Shown: in pieces, positions 16,824 to 24,761 of the stretch
How the letters are laid out: every line of letters begins with the position of its first letter
How positions within the stretch are numbered: position 1 is the stretch's first letter
Virus record (IMG/VR): IMGVR_UViG_3300050821_001227
Coordinates: 1-64,000 of that record
Length of the DNA stretch: 64,000 nucleotides
Reading direction: 5' to 3' (one strand)
From: a virus
Translations under genes and position numbers: made by a program
Notes under the pieces: generated by a model
Seen by the model: only the letters and a program-made list of their open reading frames with translations
Database searches by the model: none
What the model was told of the DNA's origin: nothing

Positions 16824-17192
16824 TTACGCTCCTATGCTTAACTGCCATCGTGGAGTATTTGCCCGCTGTGCTGTTCGCCTAGTGTGGCAATTAGCACAAG
16901 TGACTTCACACTTCTCGATTTCCTTCAACACGCGTTCTCGTGAGTTCTGCGCCATACCCGATACATCACGATTATGCCCGTCGTCAACTATGTGATCGAA
17001 CTCAAGCACTAGAGGATCGGCTTCTCCGCAGACCACACAAGAGTGGTCTTTGAGATACAACCAAATCCATAAGCAGTGTGCAGCTTGATTGCTGCGTTTA
17101 CGTTGCGCGTCTAATTTTCTATGGTCTGGGTGCGTCTTCCAGTAATCTCGTTGATAGGCTGCCCATTGAATCGCGTTATCGTACACTGCCAT
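16824..17192 (-). CDS. HNH endonuclease
   Basis: 122 residues from ATG 17192; TTG 17222 would overlap the tmRNA end. The zinc-stabilised HNH fold is seen as CVVCGEADPLVLEFDHIVDDGHN, then CANCHTRRTAQR: two CxxC pairs with the DH catalytic pair between. It begins directly after the hairpin that ends the tmRNA coding piece, so it may be a homing endonuclease that settled at the tmRNA locus. Confidence 0.85.
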   Translation of the reverse strand: MAVYDNAIQWAAYQRDYWKTHPDHRKLDAQRKRSNQAAHCLWIWLYLKDHSCVVCGEADPLVLEFDHIVDDGHNRDVSGMAQNSRERVLKEIEKCEVTCANCHTRRTAQRANTPRWQLSIGA

Positions 17193-17220
17193 AAAATGTG
17201 TTGCCGAGGATTCTGTTGCC

Positions 17221-17610
17221 AAGTTCCTCGGCGGACTCCGTCAACGGATGCGATTAAGCAGCCGCTGCCATTGCAAGAGGTTTAGTCGTTGCAATTAGGG
17301 TTCGCTCTCTTTAAGGATTGAAGCCATCCTGCACAGTCCAGAACTTGCTCATCGTCGCAATCGAAACCATGACGAGCCCACTAAGACACTCATTCATCGA
17401 GACACCTGTTTATGCAGACAGGCCCGCTGCTGAAGGTAGGATGAACTACATCAGCGTCATCATGAATGTCTTGGTGGACTCGGCGGGAATCGAACCCGCG
17501 TCTTACAACGGAGCCTGCACCTTCATACTATGCGTATCTACTCGGGCGGGTTGCTCCGGTGCTGCAACCGCACAGATTAAATTGGTCTCAGACTTCGAGA
17601 CCCGTCCGAT
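17221..17610 (-). ncRNA. ssrA: Circularly permuted (two-piece) tmRNA
   Basis: Read on the minus strand, the acceptor piece comes first and ends in the T-arm GCGGGTTCGATTCCCGC and CGAGTCCACCA (mature 3' end at 17472). After a 92-nt intervening segment the mature 5' end GGGCTCG starts at 17379, followed by TCATGGTTTCGATTGCGAC. GGGCTCG pairs with CGAGTCC over seven pairs, with the G3-U alanine identity pair. Helix 2 also joins the two pieces: TTGCGACG with CGTTGTAA, GAGC with GCTC, and CTGTGC with GCATAG. The tag frame (17292 to 17254) reads GCA through TAA and gives ATTKPLAMAAAA. The acceptor 5' end near 17600 is approximate. It would rescue stalled ribosomes during infection. Confidence 0.88.
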
Positions 17611-17615
17611 ATCGT

Positions 17616-17825
17616 TTACAGCTTGGAAATCTTCTCAACCAGTTCCGCTTCCAGCGCCTTGGTCTTCGTTTCAGCTTCAACAAAGATGGCTTTGACATCT
17701 GCCTCTGCCTTCACAGTGATGCGCAGGGCCGCTGCTTTAGCTTCCGCCACCAGTCCGCGAATTTCTGACACCAACGCGCTGACCTTTTTCGCGATTGCCG
17801 CGAAAATAACTCCGTATACACTCAT
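17616..17825 (-). CDS. Small membrane-anchored coiled-coil protein
   Basis: 69 residues from ATG 17825 with TAGGAGG upstream. A hydrophobic N-terminus (VYGVIFAAIAKKVSALV) precedes a long Ala/Glu/Lys coiled coil (KAEADVKAIFVEAETKTKAL). Its stop lies at the start of the tmRNA acceptor piece. A spanin- or membrane-anchor-like role is possible but not shown. Confidence 0.65.
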   Translation of the reverse strand: MSVYGVIFAAIAKKVSALVSEIRGLVAEAKAAALRITVKAEADVKAIFVEAETKTKALEAELVEKISKL

Positions 17826-17833
17826 GTTTCCTC

Positions 17834-18298
17834 CTAAGAAACGGGGGACGCTTTGGCCCCTCCACCATCCGGTTGTACTTGGTCCGGAAACCTTCCTTGC
17901 GGCCCCCAGTGGGCCTTCCTCTCATCGGTTCTAAGTTTAACAAATTCAGCGATGGTTGTCAAGCACGAACTGTCGTACCATGTGTCCCATCCAGTTACAG
18001 GCTTGTACGTATATCGCCGCCAGCCCGATTTCCAAACGACCCAACCCAGAACGGTGCCGTCCTGAACACTGGATACTTCGTATCGATGCGTCACCCCGCC
18101 GTCTATCTTGCCCAAGTCGCGGAACTCAAGAAAACCAAACTGCCAAGTTGTCACTTGTACCATGACGCAACGACCTTTCCGATTTCCGCTATGTCCGCGA
18201 AGGAATCGAAGCGGGTTACCTTTTATCCAGCCCCGTTTTGGACTTGTTCTGGATGCTACATTTGTTGTCTTGCCACAACCACATTCACACAATGCCAT
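17834..18298 (-). CDS. Hypothetical protein fused to an endonuclease zinc-module remnant
   Basis: 154 residues if started at ATG 18298. Residues 1-42 (CECGCGKTTNVASRTSPKRG, then WIKGNPLRFLRGH) match the N-terminal zinc module seen in many phage HNH homing endonucleases. The rest, starting at an internal ATG (18163), is a Trp-rich beta domain with no nuclease motif (WQFGFLEFRDLG ... VLGWVVWKSGWRRY). The natural gene may be 17834-18163, with the upstream part a truncated endonuclease joined in frame. No HNH residues remain. Confidence 0.65.
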   Translation of the reverse strand: MALCECGCGKTTNVASRTSPKRGWIKGNPLRFLRGHSGNRKGRCVMVQVTTWQFGFLEFRDLGKIDGGVTHRYEVSSVQDGTVLGWVVWKSGWRRYTYKPVTGWDTWYDSSCLTTIAEFVKLRTDERKAHWGPQGRFPDQVQPDGGGAKASPVS

Positions 18299-18299
18299 A

Positions 18300-20873
18300 T
18301 CATTTGCACCAAAAAACTTCTATATGGTACTCTGATTCCATTGTAACACGTTTGAGGTGCGTAGCTGCCGCGCGTCTTATAGCATCCGCAGTTAACAGCG
18401 CAACTTCATCCGCATTGCTTTTTAGGCACCTGACAACTAGCTCGTCATGCACCATTTTGATGAGTTTCGCGCCGTACTTTGGAAAGACGTGCCAGAGAAA
18501 CTCTTTTCCCTTTTCGTCGCTGCCGCTGCCCATAGCTAATTTAATCACGGAAGCGTTACAGCTTTGTATTGGCATATTCTTGCCCGCTCGTTCGATTATA
18601 CCATAGAGCGCCCGCATCGCCTGTTTTACGTCTGGCGGCTTCTCATCGTCCTTGTGCTCGAAGACGAACTTCAAAGCGTCATCATAGGATGGCTCCTTGA
18701 ACAATTCGCGGCGTCCGAAAAGATCACGCGCCTTCAGGTTGTCGATAGCCCTCTGGCCGGAAAGGTCGATGAATGACCAGAGCACGGGCAATGCGCCACG
18801 GTGAGCCTTAAGAACCTCTTTGCAGAAGTCCTCGGGCTTCTTGATCTGTACCGACAGCGCCTTCGGACCCAGACCGTACGCGATGCCGAAGTTTACAGGC
18901 TTGAAGTCGTTGCGGTACTCGTTGTGTTTCGGGCATTCGCATTTGAACTTCTTGTACTCGCCTTGTTCATCCAGCGCGTAGAAGGCGCAAGGCGGTACCG
19001 GGACCATCTCGCCTTTCTTGTTCTTCATCGTGTCGCCGGGGCGGGCAGTCATCGACTCCCACTTCTCGGCATCCACGAGTTCGCAACAGATGCTGTGAAC
19101 GTCCTGACCCTTGTTGAAGGCATCAATCCAAATCTTCTCGTTCGCCATCTCCGCGATTATGCGGAGTTCAGCGCCCGACATATCGATGGTCAGTAAGACG
19201 TAAGACTCATCCTCGACTTCCGTGTGCGTGCAAGTCTTGCCGCACTTCGTGCACTTGTACGTTTCGATGGCGAGGTGCGCTTCGTTGCGCGTGGCGCGTT
19301 TGCCGCAGCACTTCGAGTTCTTGAGCCCGATGATGTCTTCGTCGGGTGGACCTGCGACGAAGCAGGCGCGAGTCTCCTTATCATGAGGAAGATTCTGGCC
19401 ATTAGGCCCGCTACTAGAACTGCGGCCTGTGTCAGCGTCGTATTGGTTGTACTGCGGGTGCAGCCTGTGATCGTGCGGGTTGATCCAACCCTCTTCGTCG
19501 TTGTCTTTTGCCGGGGCATCGTCTTTCCATTCTGTCACCCACGTCATGCCGTAGGTGCCGATTTCCTTCGCGATCTTGCGGTACTCTGATAACGCTTTGC
19601 AGATCGGAATGTGCTCGTACTTCTCCAGCACCTCAGAAGCCGTAGACTTCATCTTCTCCAGCCCATCGACTTGATGCAGGACATCCTTGATCTGCGTCGG
19701 AGAGTTGTAGTTGATGAACGCCTCACCTTGACAGGTCTCGGACTTCGTCCTGCGCGACGTGTTGGCTTTCTTCATGTCGCTGTGCGCAGTCTTCAGCGCC
19801 GTGCGGTTGTCTACGATTAGCTTGTCGGCGTCTGTGTATACAGAATGCTTCTTGCCGTCCTCGCCCACGACTTCGCCGATAGCCTTCGGCAGCTTGATCG
19901 ATTTCCATCGCTCCTCAGCGTCTGTGATCTGCTTCTCTGAATAGGCTAGACCACCCTTCTTGCCAACGTAGTGGATGAACTCCTGATCCAATTCGGCCAG
20001 CGAGACGACTAAGTCCAACTTACGTTTCTCGACCTTCGCGGTCCAGCGCGGGATGTCGATACAGTCGCCATGAACGGTCATGTCTTGGAATGATCCGATA
20101 GCATCATTCTCAATCTGGCAAATTTCTTTCAGGTTGTCGCCACAGCACTGCGCAGGGATGTTAATCCAGCGCGGGAGCCGGTTATGGATCATGCCACGTG
20201 TGACCATGTCCTGCGCCGACTTGATAACGAATGGATACCGTACGTCACCGCAAGCGTAGAAGATTTGCTCGTCGCTCAACGGGTCTGTCATGTTGAATGA
20301 TGCCTGATATTCTTTGTCGATGTCTTTGCGGAGCCAGCGACGGATGACCGACCGCATACTGAACATGTCGTACCGCTTGAGCGGCAGCCTGCCCGCGTAA
20401 ATGGCTTTCTCGACCATCATACAATCGTAGAAATTCTGCGACCGCAGACCGAACAACCAGTAGTGCGAGAGATATTCGAAGCCCAGATTGAAGCCGACCT
20501 TCTTGTGCTTGCGCTCACACAAATACGGACGCAGTGTGTCAACCAGCTTCTTGAGCCGCCAGTCCATGTGCTTGCCGTAGTGGCCTTGGCTGTCCCGCAG
20601 GATGGCCGAGTCATTGCCGACGATACCAAGCAGGTCGATCAGGAACTGCTTCTCCACGTTACCGAACTGCATGGTGCGTGCCCTGCGCCAATAGAAGTCG
20701 CGCAACGGCGTTGTTTCAATGTCCCAACCGAACTCAGGATGAGCGTCCAGCCATGTGGTCAACTCGTCAAGCTGATCGATGTCGGTGATTACCGTGATGT
20801 CTGGAGGAGTCTTGAGTTCGAGCATCGGAAGATACTCTTCCTCAACCTCCGATTTCGCTTTGGCTGTAGCCAT
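18300..20873 (-). CDS. Family A DNA polymerase with 3'-5' exonuclease
   Basis: 857 residues. The exonuclease motifs are GWDIETTPL (I), GFNLGFEYLSHY (II) and YACGDVRYP (III, Tyr-x3-Asp). The polymerase motifs are A, TIDMSGAELRIIAEM; B, RNDFKPVNFGIAYGLG; and C, IKMVHDELVV. It copies phage DNA and proofreads. Two Cys-rich insertions are unusual: CCGKRAT ... CTKCGKTC just before motif A, and CECPKHNEYRND between A and B, both possibly zinc-binding. It lies downstream of the primase-helicase and SSB genes, so the replication genes form one minus-strand cluster. Confidence 0.95.
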   Translation of the reverse strand: MATAKAKSEVEEEYLPMLELKTPPDITVITDIDQLDELTTWLDAHPEFGWDIETTPLRDFYWRRARTMQFGNVEKQFLIDLLGIVGNDSAILRDSQGHYGKHMDWRLKKLVDTLRPYLCERKHKKVGFNLGFEYLSHYWLFGLRSQNFYDCMMVEKAIYAGRLPLKRYDMFSMRSVIRRWLRKDIDKEYQASFNMTDPLSDEQIFYACGDVRYPFVIKSAQDMVTRGMIHNRLPRWINIPAQCCGDNLKEICQIENDAIGSFQDMTVHGDCIDIPRWTAKVEKRKLDLVVSLAELDQEFIHYVGKKGGLAYSEKQITDAEERWKSIKLPKAIGEVVGEDGKKHSVYTDADKLIVDNRTALKTAHSDMKKANTSRRTKSETCQGEAFINYNSPTQIKDVLHQVDGLEKMKSTASEVLEKYEHIPICKALSEYRKIAKEIGTYGMTWVTEWKDDAPAKDNDEEGWINPHDHRLHPQYNQYDADTGRSSSSGPNGQNLPHDKETRACFVAGPPDEDIIGLKNSKCCGKRATRNEAHLAIETYKCTKCGKTCTHTEVEDESYVLLTIDMSGAELRIIAEMANEKIWIDAFNKGQDVHSICCELVDAEKWESMTARPGDTMKNKKGEMVPVPPCAFYALDEQGEYKKFKCECPKHNEYRNDFKPVNFGIAYGLGPKALSVQIKKPEDFCKEVLKAHRGALPVLWSFIDLSGQRAIDNLKARDLFGRRELFKEPSYDDALKFVFEHKDDEKPPDVKQAMRALYGIIERAGKNMPIQSCNASVIKLAMGSGSDEKGKEFLWHVFPKYGAKLIKMVHDELVVRCLKSNADEVALLTADAIRRAAATHLKRVTMESEYHIEVFWCK

Positions 20874-20981
20874 CTAATCCTCGTCGTCTTCGTCCAGTTC
20901 TTCCAGTATTTCTCGGTCGTATTCGTGCACGAACATCGCTTGAATCTTCTGCCAGTGGTGCTCGTACTCTTCTTCGCTCAT
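20874..20981 (-). CDS. Very small acidic protein
   Basis: 35 residues from ATG 20981 with GAAAAG upstream, ending TAG immediately before the polymerase ATG. The composition is strongly acidic (EEYEHHWQ start, ELDEDDED tail). It could be an acidic inhibitor or simply a leader peptide coupled to polymerase translation. Confidence 0.5.
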   Translation of the reverse strand: MSEEEYEHHWQKIQAMFVHEYDREILEELDEDDED

Positions 20982-21012
20982 TCTTTTCAGAACTTCCGTA
21001 GTCGGATAGGTG

Positions 21013-23166
21013 TCACCCCTCTGATACGGTTGTATTCGTTTGGCTGCCACTGAATTCTCCTTCCGACTCTCTTACCCACTTCCACGTATTGCCCGCTTTG
21101 AACGCACGGATATTCAGTGTCGTTCGTCCGCGACTAATCTGATTGATGGATATGCCTCTCGCCCCAGCCTGCTCGATGAGCGGAGCAGCATCCAGCGTTT
21201 GGCCCACAGCAATCACCGACTTCAGGAAGTTGATGGCGGGCTGTGTGACCTTGTCTTTGAAATCCTCTCCCTGACTGATTATGTTCTCGGCTGTGGCCTG
21301 ACTTGCGCCCAAGTATTCAATGCCCGCAACGCCGACATCTTTCCCACGAAGTGGGATGGTCACCGTCTTGGTGGTATACTTGATACCGGGGAACTTACCC
21401 AAGTTCTCTTTCATCTGGAGCATCAACTTGTGATCCGGATTCTCAGGGTCACGCATGAACGTCCAGCCCATACGAGCGACACCAGCGTTGCCCACGGCTC
21501 CAATCGTCTTGTGCATCGCGCTTCGTCCTTGCGCCTTACTGTTGTGCATGACAGTGACGATTGACACGTTGAACTCTTGCGCCAGCTTGCTAAGAGGCAT
21601 CAGGATGCTACGCACTTCCTGTTCGCTATTGCCGTTCTTTGCGCCGTAATAGTTGCTCAATGGATCGATGATGATGAGCCTTACGTTCGGACACTGCTCC
21701 AAGCGCTCCCGCAAGATGAGCAAATCCTTGTCCAACCGGAACGACCGTTCTTGATCGTTCTTCTCCGCGACCATTTCCAGCACATGAATCTTACTGCGGT
21801 CGGCGTGCATTCCAATTAAACGCGGACCGATGATGGTGCGAGGGTCATCTTCATCCGAGAATACGATGGTCTCGAATACACCGTTGTCGTTGACGCATCC
21901 ATCCACGAAGTTGTCGCCAATGCTACCGCGTGCAGCAAGGTCGAACAGGATGAGGGTCTTTCCAAGCGACGGGTCGCCAGCGAAAATCGTGTTCGCTCCA
22001 AGCGGCAAGCGCTCAGGCCACAACCATTGTAACTCCTCGGGCTCAATCTCTTCGAACGTCTTCCACTTCTGGATGACAGGCGTTAATACTTCGGCCTGCG
22101 GTACTCCGATGATAAGAGAGCGCGGGCTGAAATAGAACTTCTCCTTGCCCGATTCTTTCTCGACCTTGGCACGGAACTCTTTCCAGCCGTTGTTCGAACA
22201 ACTCTCATGGAAGCAATGGAACCCGGCGATGCCGTTATCAGGCAAGAACACTGCCGCGATCCGGTCGCCTGTAGCGATGTGATCGGGATTGAATGGACAG
22301 CCATCCGTCAGAATCCACTTGCTGCCGATGCAAGGGCCGTGCGCTACGCCGTGGTGTTCCAAGAACGCTTCGATTTTCTCAGGTGTGAATACGGTGCTCG
22401 TGCTTGTGCCCGTGAACGCGGGAGCCGTGGAAGGCGTTGCTGCCGCGATCTGCGTGCCAGCCAACGCCTGCAACTGCGCGAGGGTCACCAGTCCTTCGGG
22501 GTAGCTCATGACTTCGGCAACGCGATGAGGACGATCTTCTGTGTCGTCGCCCTTCGCAGATAGCGTGCCGTACGCCTTGACGATTCTAGCAGCGTTGAAC
22601 ACACTCGTATCGACCTTGGCAAACTCGGTGTTGAACTGCGTGGCCAGTGCTTTGAGCACAGTCTTGATTAGTTCCATCGACTCGACATCGTTTGGCAGGT
22701 CGATGTTGTAAATCAGATGGAACCCGTTGCCGCTCTTGGCAGTCAAGGGCATGGCCCATCCTAAAGCCTTCAGGTGTTTGAACACGGCAGCGGTAACTTC
22801 CCGCGCTTGCTTAATCTCGTCATCGGTAGCTGACACGCCAGCGGGCCGAACAGGATCGATGTCAATCAGCAAGTGGATACGGCGTAAGATGTCGTGATCG
22901 GACGTTGTAACCTGCGCCCGGTATTCGAGACGGTCTGCCGCACGGGCGTAGAGTGCTTCCTTGCATGGATTGAGGGTGACGTAGATGCCGTCGTACTGCC
23001 CGGACAGCTTCTGAAGCGCCTCGGCCAGCAACTTACCGTCGCCTACACGAAAGTAACCACTGATTGTCTTGTACTTCCCAGCCTTCGGCACTCGCACTTC
23101 CACGATGTCTGTCTCGACGAACATCGCTGCGATGCCTTGCATGATTAAATCCAGAGTGTCGGTCAT
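21013..23166 (-). CDS. AEP-type primase fused to RecA-like (RepA) helicase
   Basis: 717 residues. The N-terminal third looks like an archaeo-eukaryotic primase: HLLIDIDPVRPAG (DxD at 102-104), AKSGNGFHLIYNIDL (the S-G-x-G-x-H motif) and VDTSVFNAARIVKAYG. A middle segment with FHCFHESCSNNGW may bind zinc. The C-terminal part is a RepA/AAA_25 ATPase: Walker A FAGDPSLGKTLILFDLA and Walker B VRLIIIDPLSNYYGA. It should prime and unwind DNA at the fork. The ATG is at 23166 with a very short leader from the promoter just upstream. Confidence 0.88.
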   Translation of the reverse strand: MTDTLDLIMQGIAAMFVETDIVEVRVPKAGKYKTISGYFRVGDGKLLAEALQKLSGQYDGIYVTLNPCKEALYARAADRLEYRAQVTTSDHDILRRIHLLIDIDPVRPAGVSATDDEIKQAREVTAAVFKHLKALGWAMPLTAKSGNGFHLIYNIDLPNDVESMELIKTVLKALATQFNTEFAKVDTSVFNAARIVKAYGTLSAKGDDTEDRPHRVAEVMSYPEGLVTLAQLQALAGTQIAAATPSTAPAFTGTSTSTVFTPEKIEAFLEHHGVAHGPCIGSKWILTDGCPFNPDHIATGDRIAAVFLPDNGIAGFHCFHESCSNNGWKEFRAKVEKESGKEKFYFSPRSLIIGVPQAEVLTPVIQKWKTFEEIEPEELQWLWPERLPLGANTIFAGDPSLGKTLILFDLAARGSIGDNFVDGCVNDNGVFETIVFSDEDDPRTIIGPRLIGMHADRSKIHVLEMVAEKNDQERSFRLDKDLLILRERLEQCPNVRLIIIDPLSNYYGAKNGNSEQEVRSILMPLSKLAQEFNVSIVTVMHNSKAQGRSAMHKTIGAVGNAGVARMGWTFMRDPENPDHKLMLQMKENLGKFPGIKYTTKTVTIPLRGKDVGVAGIEYLGASQATAENIISQGEDFKDKVTQPAINFLKSVIAVGQTLDAAPLIEQAGARGISINQISRGRTTLNIRAFKAGNTWKWVRESEGEFSGSQTNTTVSEG

Positions 23167-23175
23167 TGGTTACCA

Positions 23176-23204
23176 GCGTAACATACTTGAAACCGACCTG
23201 TCAA
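23176..23204 (-). promoter_or_regulatory. Promoter-like element before the primase-helicase gene
   Basis: On the minus strand, TTGACA (23204 to 23199) is followed by a 17-nt spacer and TTACGC (23181 to 23176), a poor -10. The -35 is embedded in CTTGACAGGTC, an 11-mer also present at the plus-strand promoter at 24452-24462. It may be a shared regulator site. Confidence 0.45.
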
Positions 23205-23240
23205 GTTCACGCTTGGCAGGCCGGGAGTTGTAACGTCATC

Positions 23241-24047
23241 CTAGAAAGGAATGTCTTCGTCACTGATTGGTGCGGTGGCTGGGGCTTCCTCAGCTTCGGC
23301 TGCGGCAAGCTGCGCACGGAGCGCGGCGAGTTTCGCGGCCTTGAGGTCCACGGTCGGGGCAGCGGCGGGAGCAGCGGCGGGAGCAGGAGTCACGGTCCGT
23401 GCCTGACGGATGGTGCCTGCGCGATTCGCCGGGGCTGCGGCCTTGGGCGCTGCGACTGGAGCGGCAACCTGCGCCTGTTCTTCAACGGGCTGGATTTCTT
23501 CCACTTCAGGTTCCGCAACGGGAGCAGGAGCGGTAACCTTGGGCGCGGTCTTCTTCAACTGCGCTGCGGCTTTCTTCTGCGTTCCGCCCTGAGTCTTGCC
23601 CTGCTTCTGCTTCTGCTTTTCAGAGTAGCGGACGAAGTCATCAGGGATGGCCAGACGCTGTGTGCCCTTCGGCACTTTCAGGATGGCCACGATGTTGGTG
23701 TACGTCTTCTCGCCAGACTCGGTGGTCTCGACGACAAGCTGATTGTTGATGCCCAGCAGTTCTTCCAAATCGAACTGTCCGGACACGTCTGCGCCGAGAA
23801 TGCTCTTGAGAGCCTTGCGCAGATTTGCCTTCTCGTGAAGGCTGGCAGTGTAGAACGCAGAGACGAAGTAGGGTTCGCCTTCGGAGTTCAACGTGTCGAG
23901 CATCCACTTGATTTGTACTTTGGGCTTCACGCCGAATCCGGTCTGGACTTCGCCCAGATCGATTACGTCAACGATGACGCCAATGTACTGCCCGTCCTCC
24001 GGGCGTTCCCAGTCTTTCTGGGTTGGTTCTGAAACAACTATTGCCAT
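23241..24047 (-). CDS. Single-stranded DNA-binding protein
   Basis: 268 residues from ATG 24047 with GGAG upstream. The N-terminal half (to about 130) has the features of a phage ssDNA-binding domain. It is followed by a long Ala/Pro/Gln-rich linker with Lys-rich patches. The C-terminus is ISDEDIPF, essentially the acidic tip of bacterial SSB (DDDIPF), which binds SSB-interacting repair and replication proteins. First gene of the replication operon, it is driven by the promoter at 24095-24123. Confidence 0.85.
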   Translation of the reverse strand: MAIVVSEPTQKDWERPEDGQYIGVIVDVIDLGEVQTGFGVKPKVQIKWMLDTLNSEGEPYFVSAFYTASLHEKANLRKALKSILGADVSGQFDLEELLGINNQLVVETTESGEKTYTNIVAILKVPKGTQRLAIPDDFVRYSEKQKQKQGKTQGGTQKKAAAQLKKTAPKVTAPAPVAEPEVEEIQPVEEQAQVAAPVAAPKAAAPANRAGTIRQARTVTPAPAAAPAAAPTVDLKAAKLAALRAQLAAAEAEEAPATAPISDEDIPF

Positions 24048-24063
24048 GGTGCAACTCCATTTC

Positions 24064-24082
24064 CGGAACCTGTCATCGGTTC
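24064..24082. promoter_or_regulatory. Palindromic operator candidate
   Basis: GGAACC-TGTCATC-GGTTCC is a 6+7+6 inverted repeat lying just downstream of the -10 of the SSB promoter, in its 5' leader. Its position suits a repressor site or an RNA hairpin controlling SSB expression. Confidence 0.55.
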
Positions 24083-24094
24083 CTATCGAGACTG

Positions 24095-24123
24095 AGATTA
24101 CCAAAGTAATCGCAATCTGTCAA
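24095..24123 (-). promoter_or_regulatory. Sigma70 promoter of the replication operon
   Basis: On the minus strand, TTGACA (24123 to 24118), a 17-nt spacer and TAATCT (24100 to 24095). Transcription would start near 24088 and run through SSB, primase-helicase and polymerase. It diverges from the plus-strand promoter at 24453. Confidence 0.8.
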
Positions 24124-24147
24124 GCACAAAGTTAACGAAGTTTATAC

Positions 24148-24426
24148 AAGAAATCATACCCTGCCTACAAGAAATCATATCTTAGGGTATGATTTGTTGA
24201 AGGTTGTTTGTTTTCAAGGGGCTGGCGGGAAGAAATCAAGAAATCAAGAAATCAGCGTTTTTATTCAAAAGGTCAGGCGTAGGCATAATGTAGAGGCTAA
24301 GTGTATTCTTATGTATATAGTACATTACATAGTAGTCCTTAATTCTTACAGGTGAGTTAAGCTGACCCTTACAAGTGAACGAAGCAATTCAGGTGATTTC
24401 TTGATTTCTTGATTTCTTGATTTCTT
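24148..24426. repeat. Iteron array in opposed orientation, candidate replication origin
   Basis: AAGAAATC occurs at 24148, 24169 and three times in tandem at 24230-24253. Its complement GATTTCTT is repeated four times in tandem at 24395-24426. The two tandem blocks can pair over about 24 bp around a loop of about 140 nt. Between the first units, AAATCATACCCT (24152-24163) is perfectly inverted as AGGGTATGATTT (24184-24195). The region is AT-rich, gene-free, lies between divergent promoters and abuts the replication genes, all expected of an iteron origin or a repressor operator array. Confidence 0.75.
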
Positions 24427-24452
24427 GATTTGAGACAAAAATAAAATAGAGC

Positions 24453-24481
24453 TTGACAGGTCACTATTACTTTAGTACCAT
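24453..24481 (+). promoter_or_regulatory. Sigma70 promoter of the plus-strand block
   Basis: TTGACA (24453-24458), a 17-nt spacer, and TACCAT (24476-24481). The start point would fall near 24488, next to the ATG at 24489, so the message would be leaderless. The palindrome TACCATGGTA overlaps the -10. Confidence 0.75.
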
Positions 24482-24488
24482 GGTAACC

Positions 24489-24761
24489 ATGTCGAAGAAG
24501 AAACCTCGCCCACTGGCGATTTTGGAGGGCAATAAATCACCGAAGTATTGGGACAAAGTTCTTTCCAGTGAAGGGCTTAGCATGGATGCAGGGATACATA
24601 GGTTCCGCGATCTGTCGGGTGTTCGCAGGTACAGGCTGTCGTTCGTAGGAGGGTCCGGGGAAGTGGACTCGATCTACGAGATGCTGGTAGGAGACAACGG
24701 CAAAGTCAAGCCGAAGGGCGCAGGCCCGGACATGGAGGGTAACGGTGAGGGCCGCTCCTAA
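24489..24761 (+). CDS. Hypothetical protein, first gene of the plus-strand block
   Basis: 90 residues from ATG 24489 (MSKKKPRPLAILEGNKSP); ATG 24480 lies inside the promoter -10 and is unlikely. No Shine-Dalgarno is present, in line with a leaderless message. It is basic at both ends, with a Gly-rich tail. It could be an early regulator acting on the adjacent iteron region, but no DNA-binding motif is clear. Confidence 0.6.
   Translation: MSKKKPRPLAILEGNKSPKYWDKVLSSEGLSMDAGIHRFRDLSGVRRYRLSFVGGSGEVDSIYEMLVGDNGKVKPKGAGPDMEGNGEGRS

Noticed and set aside
17471-17502. A tmRNA 3' end as a phage attachment site (attP)
   Set aside because: Many elements integrate at ssrA, but here the 5' half, tag frame and inter-piece pairing are present nearby in permuted order and no integrase is seen.
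19730-19760. TTGACAGGTC within the polymerase gene as a promoter
   Set aside because: It is coding sequence on the other strand with no -10 at the right distance.
23166-24032. Plus-strand ORF of 288 aa opposite the SSB gene
   Set aside because: It is the mirror of the Ala/Pro-rich SSB linker; Cys/Gly/Leu-rich composition and no RBS.
24395-24426. Tandem GATTTCTT units as a CRISPR array
   Set aside because: Units are 8 bp and directly abutting, with no spacers; iterons fit better.
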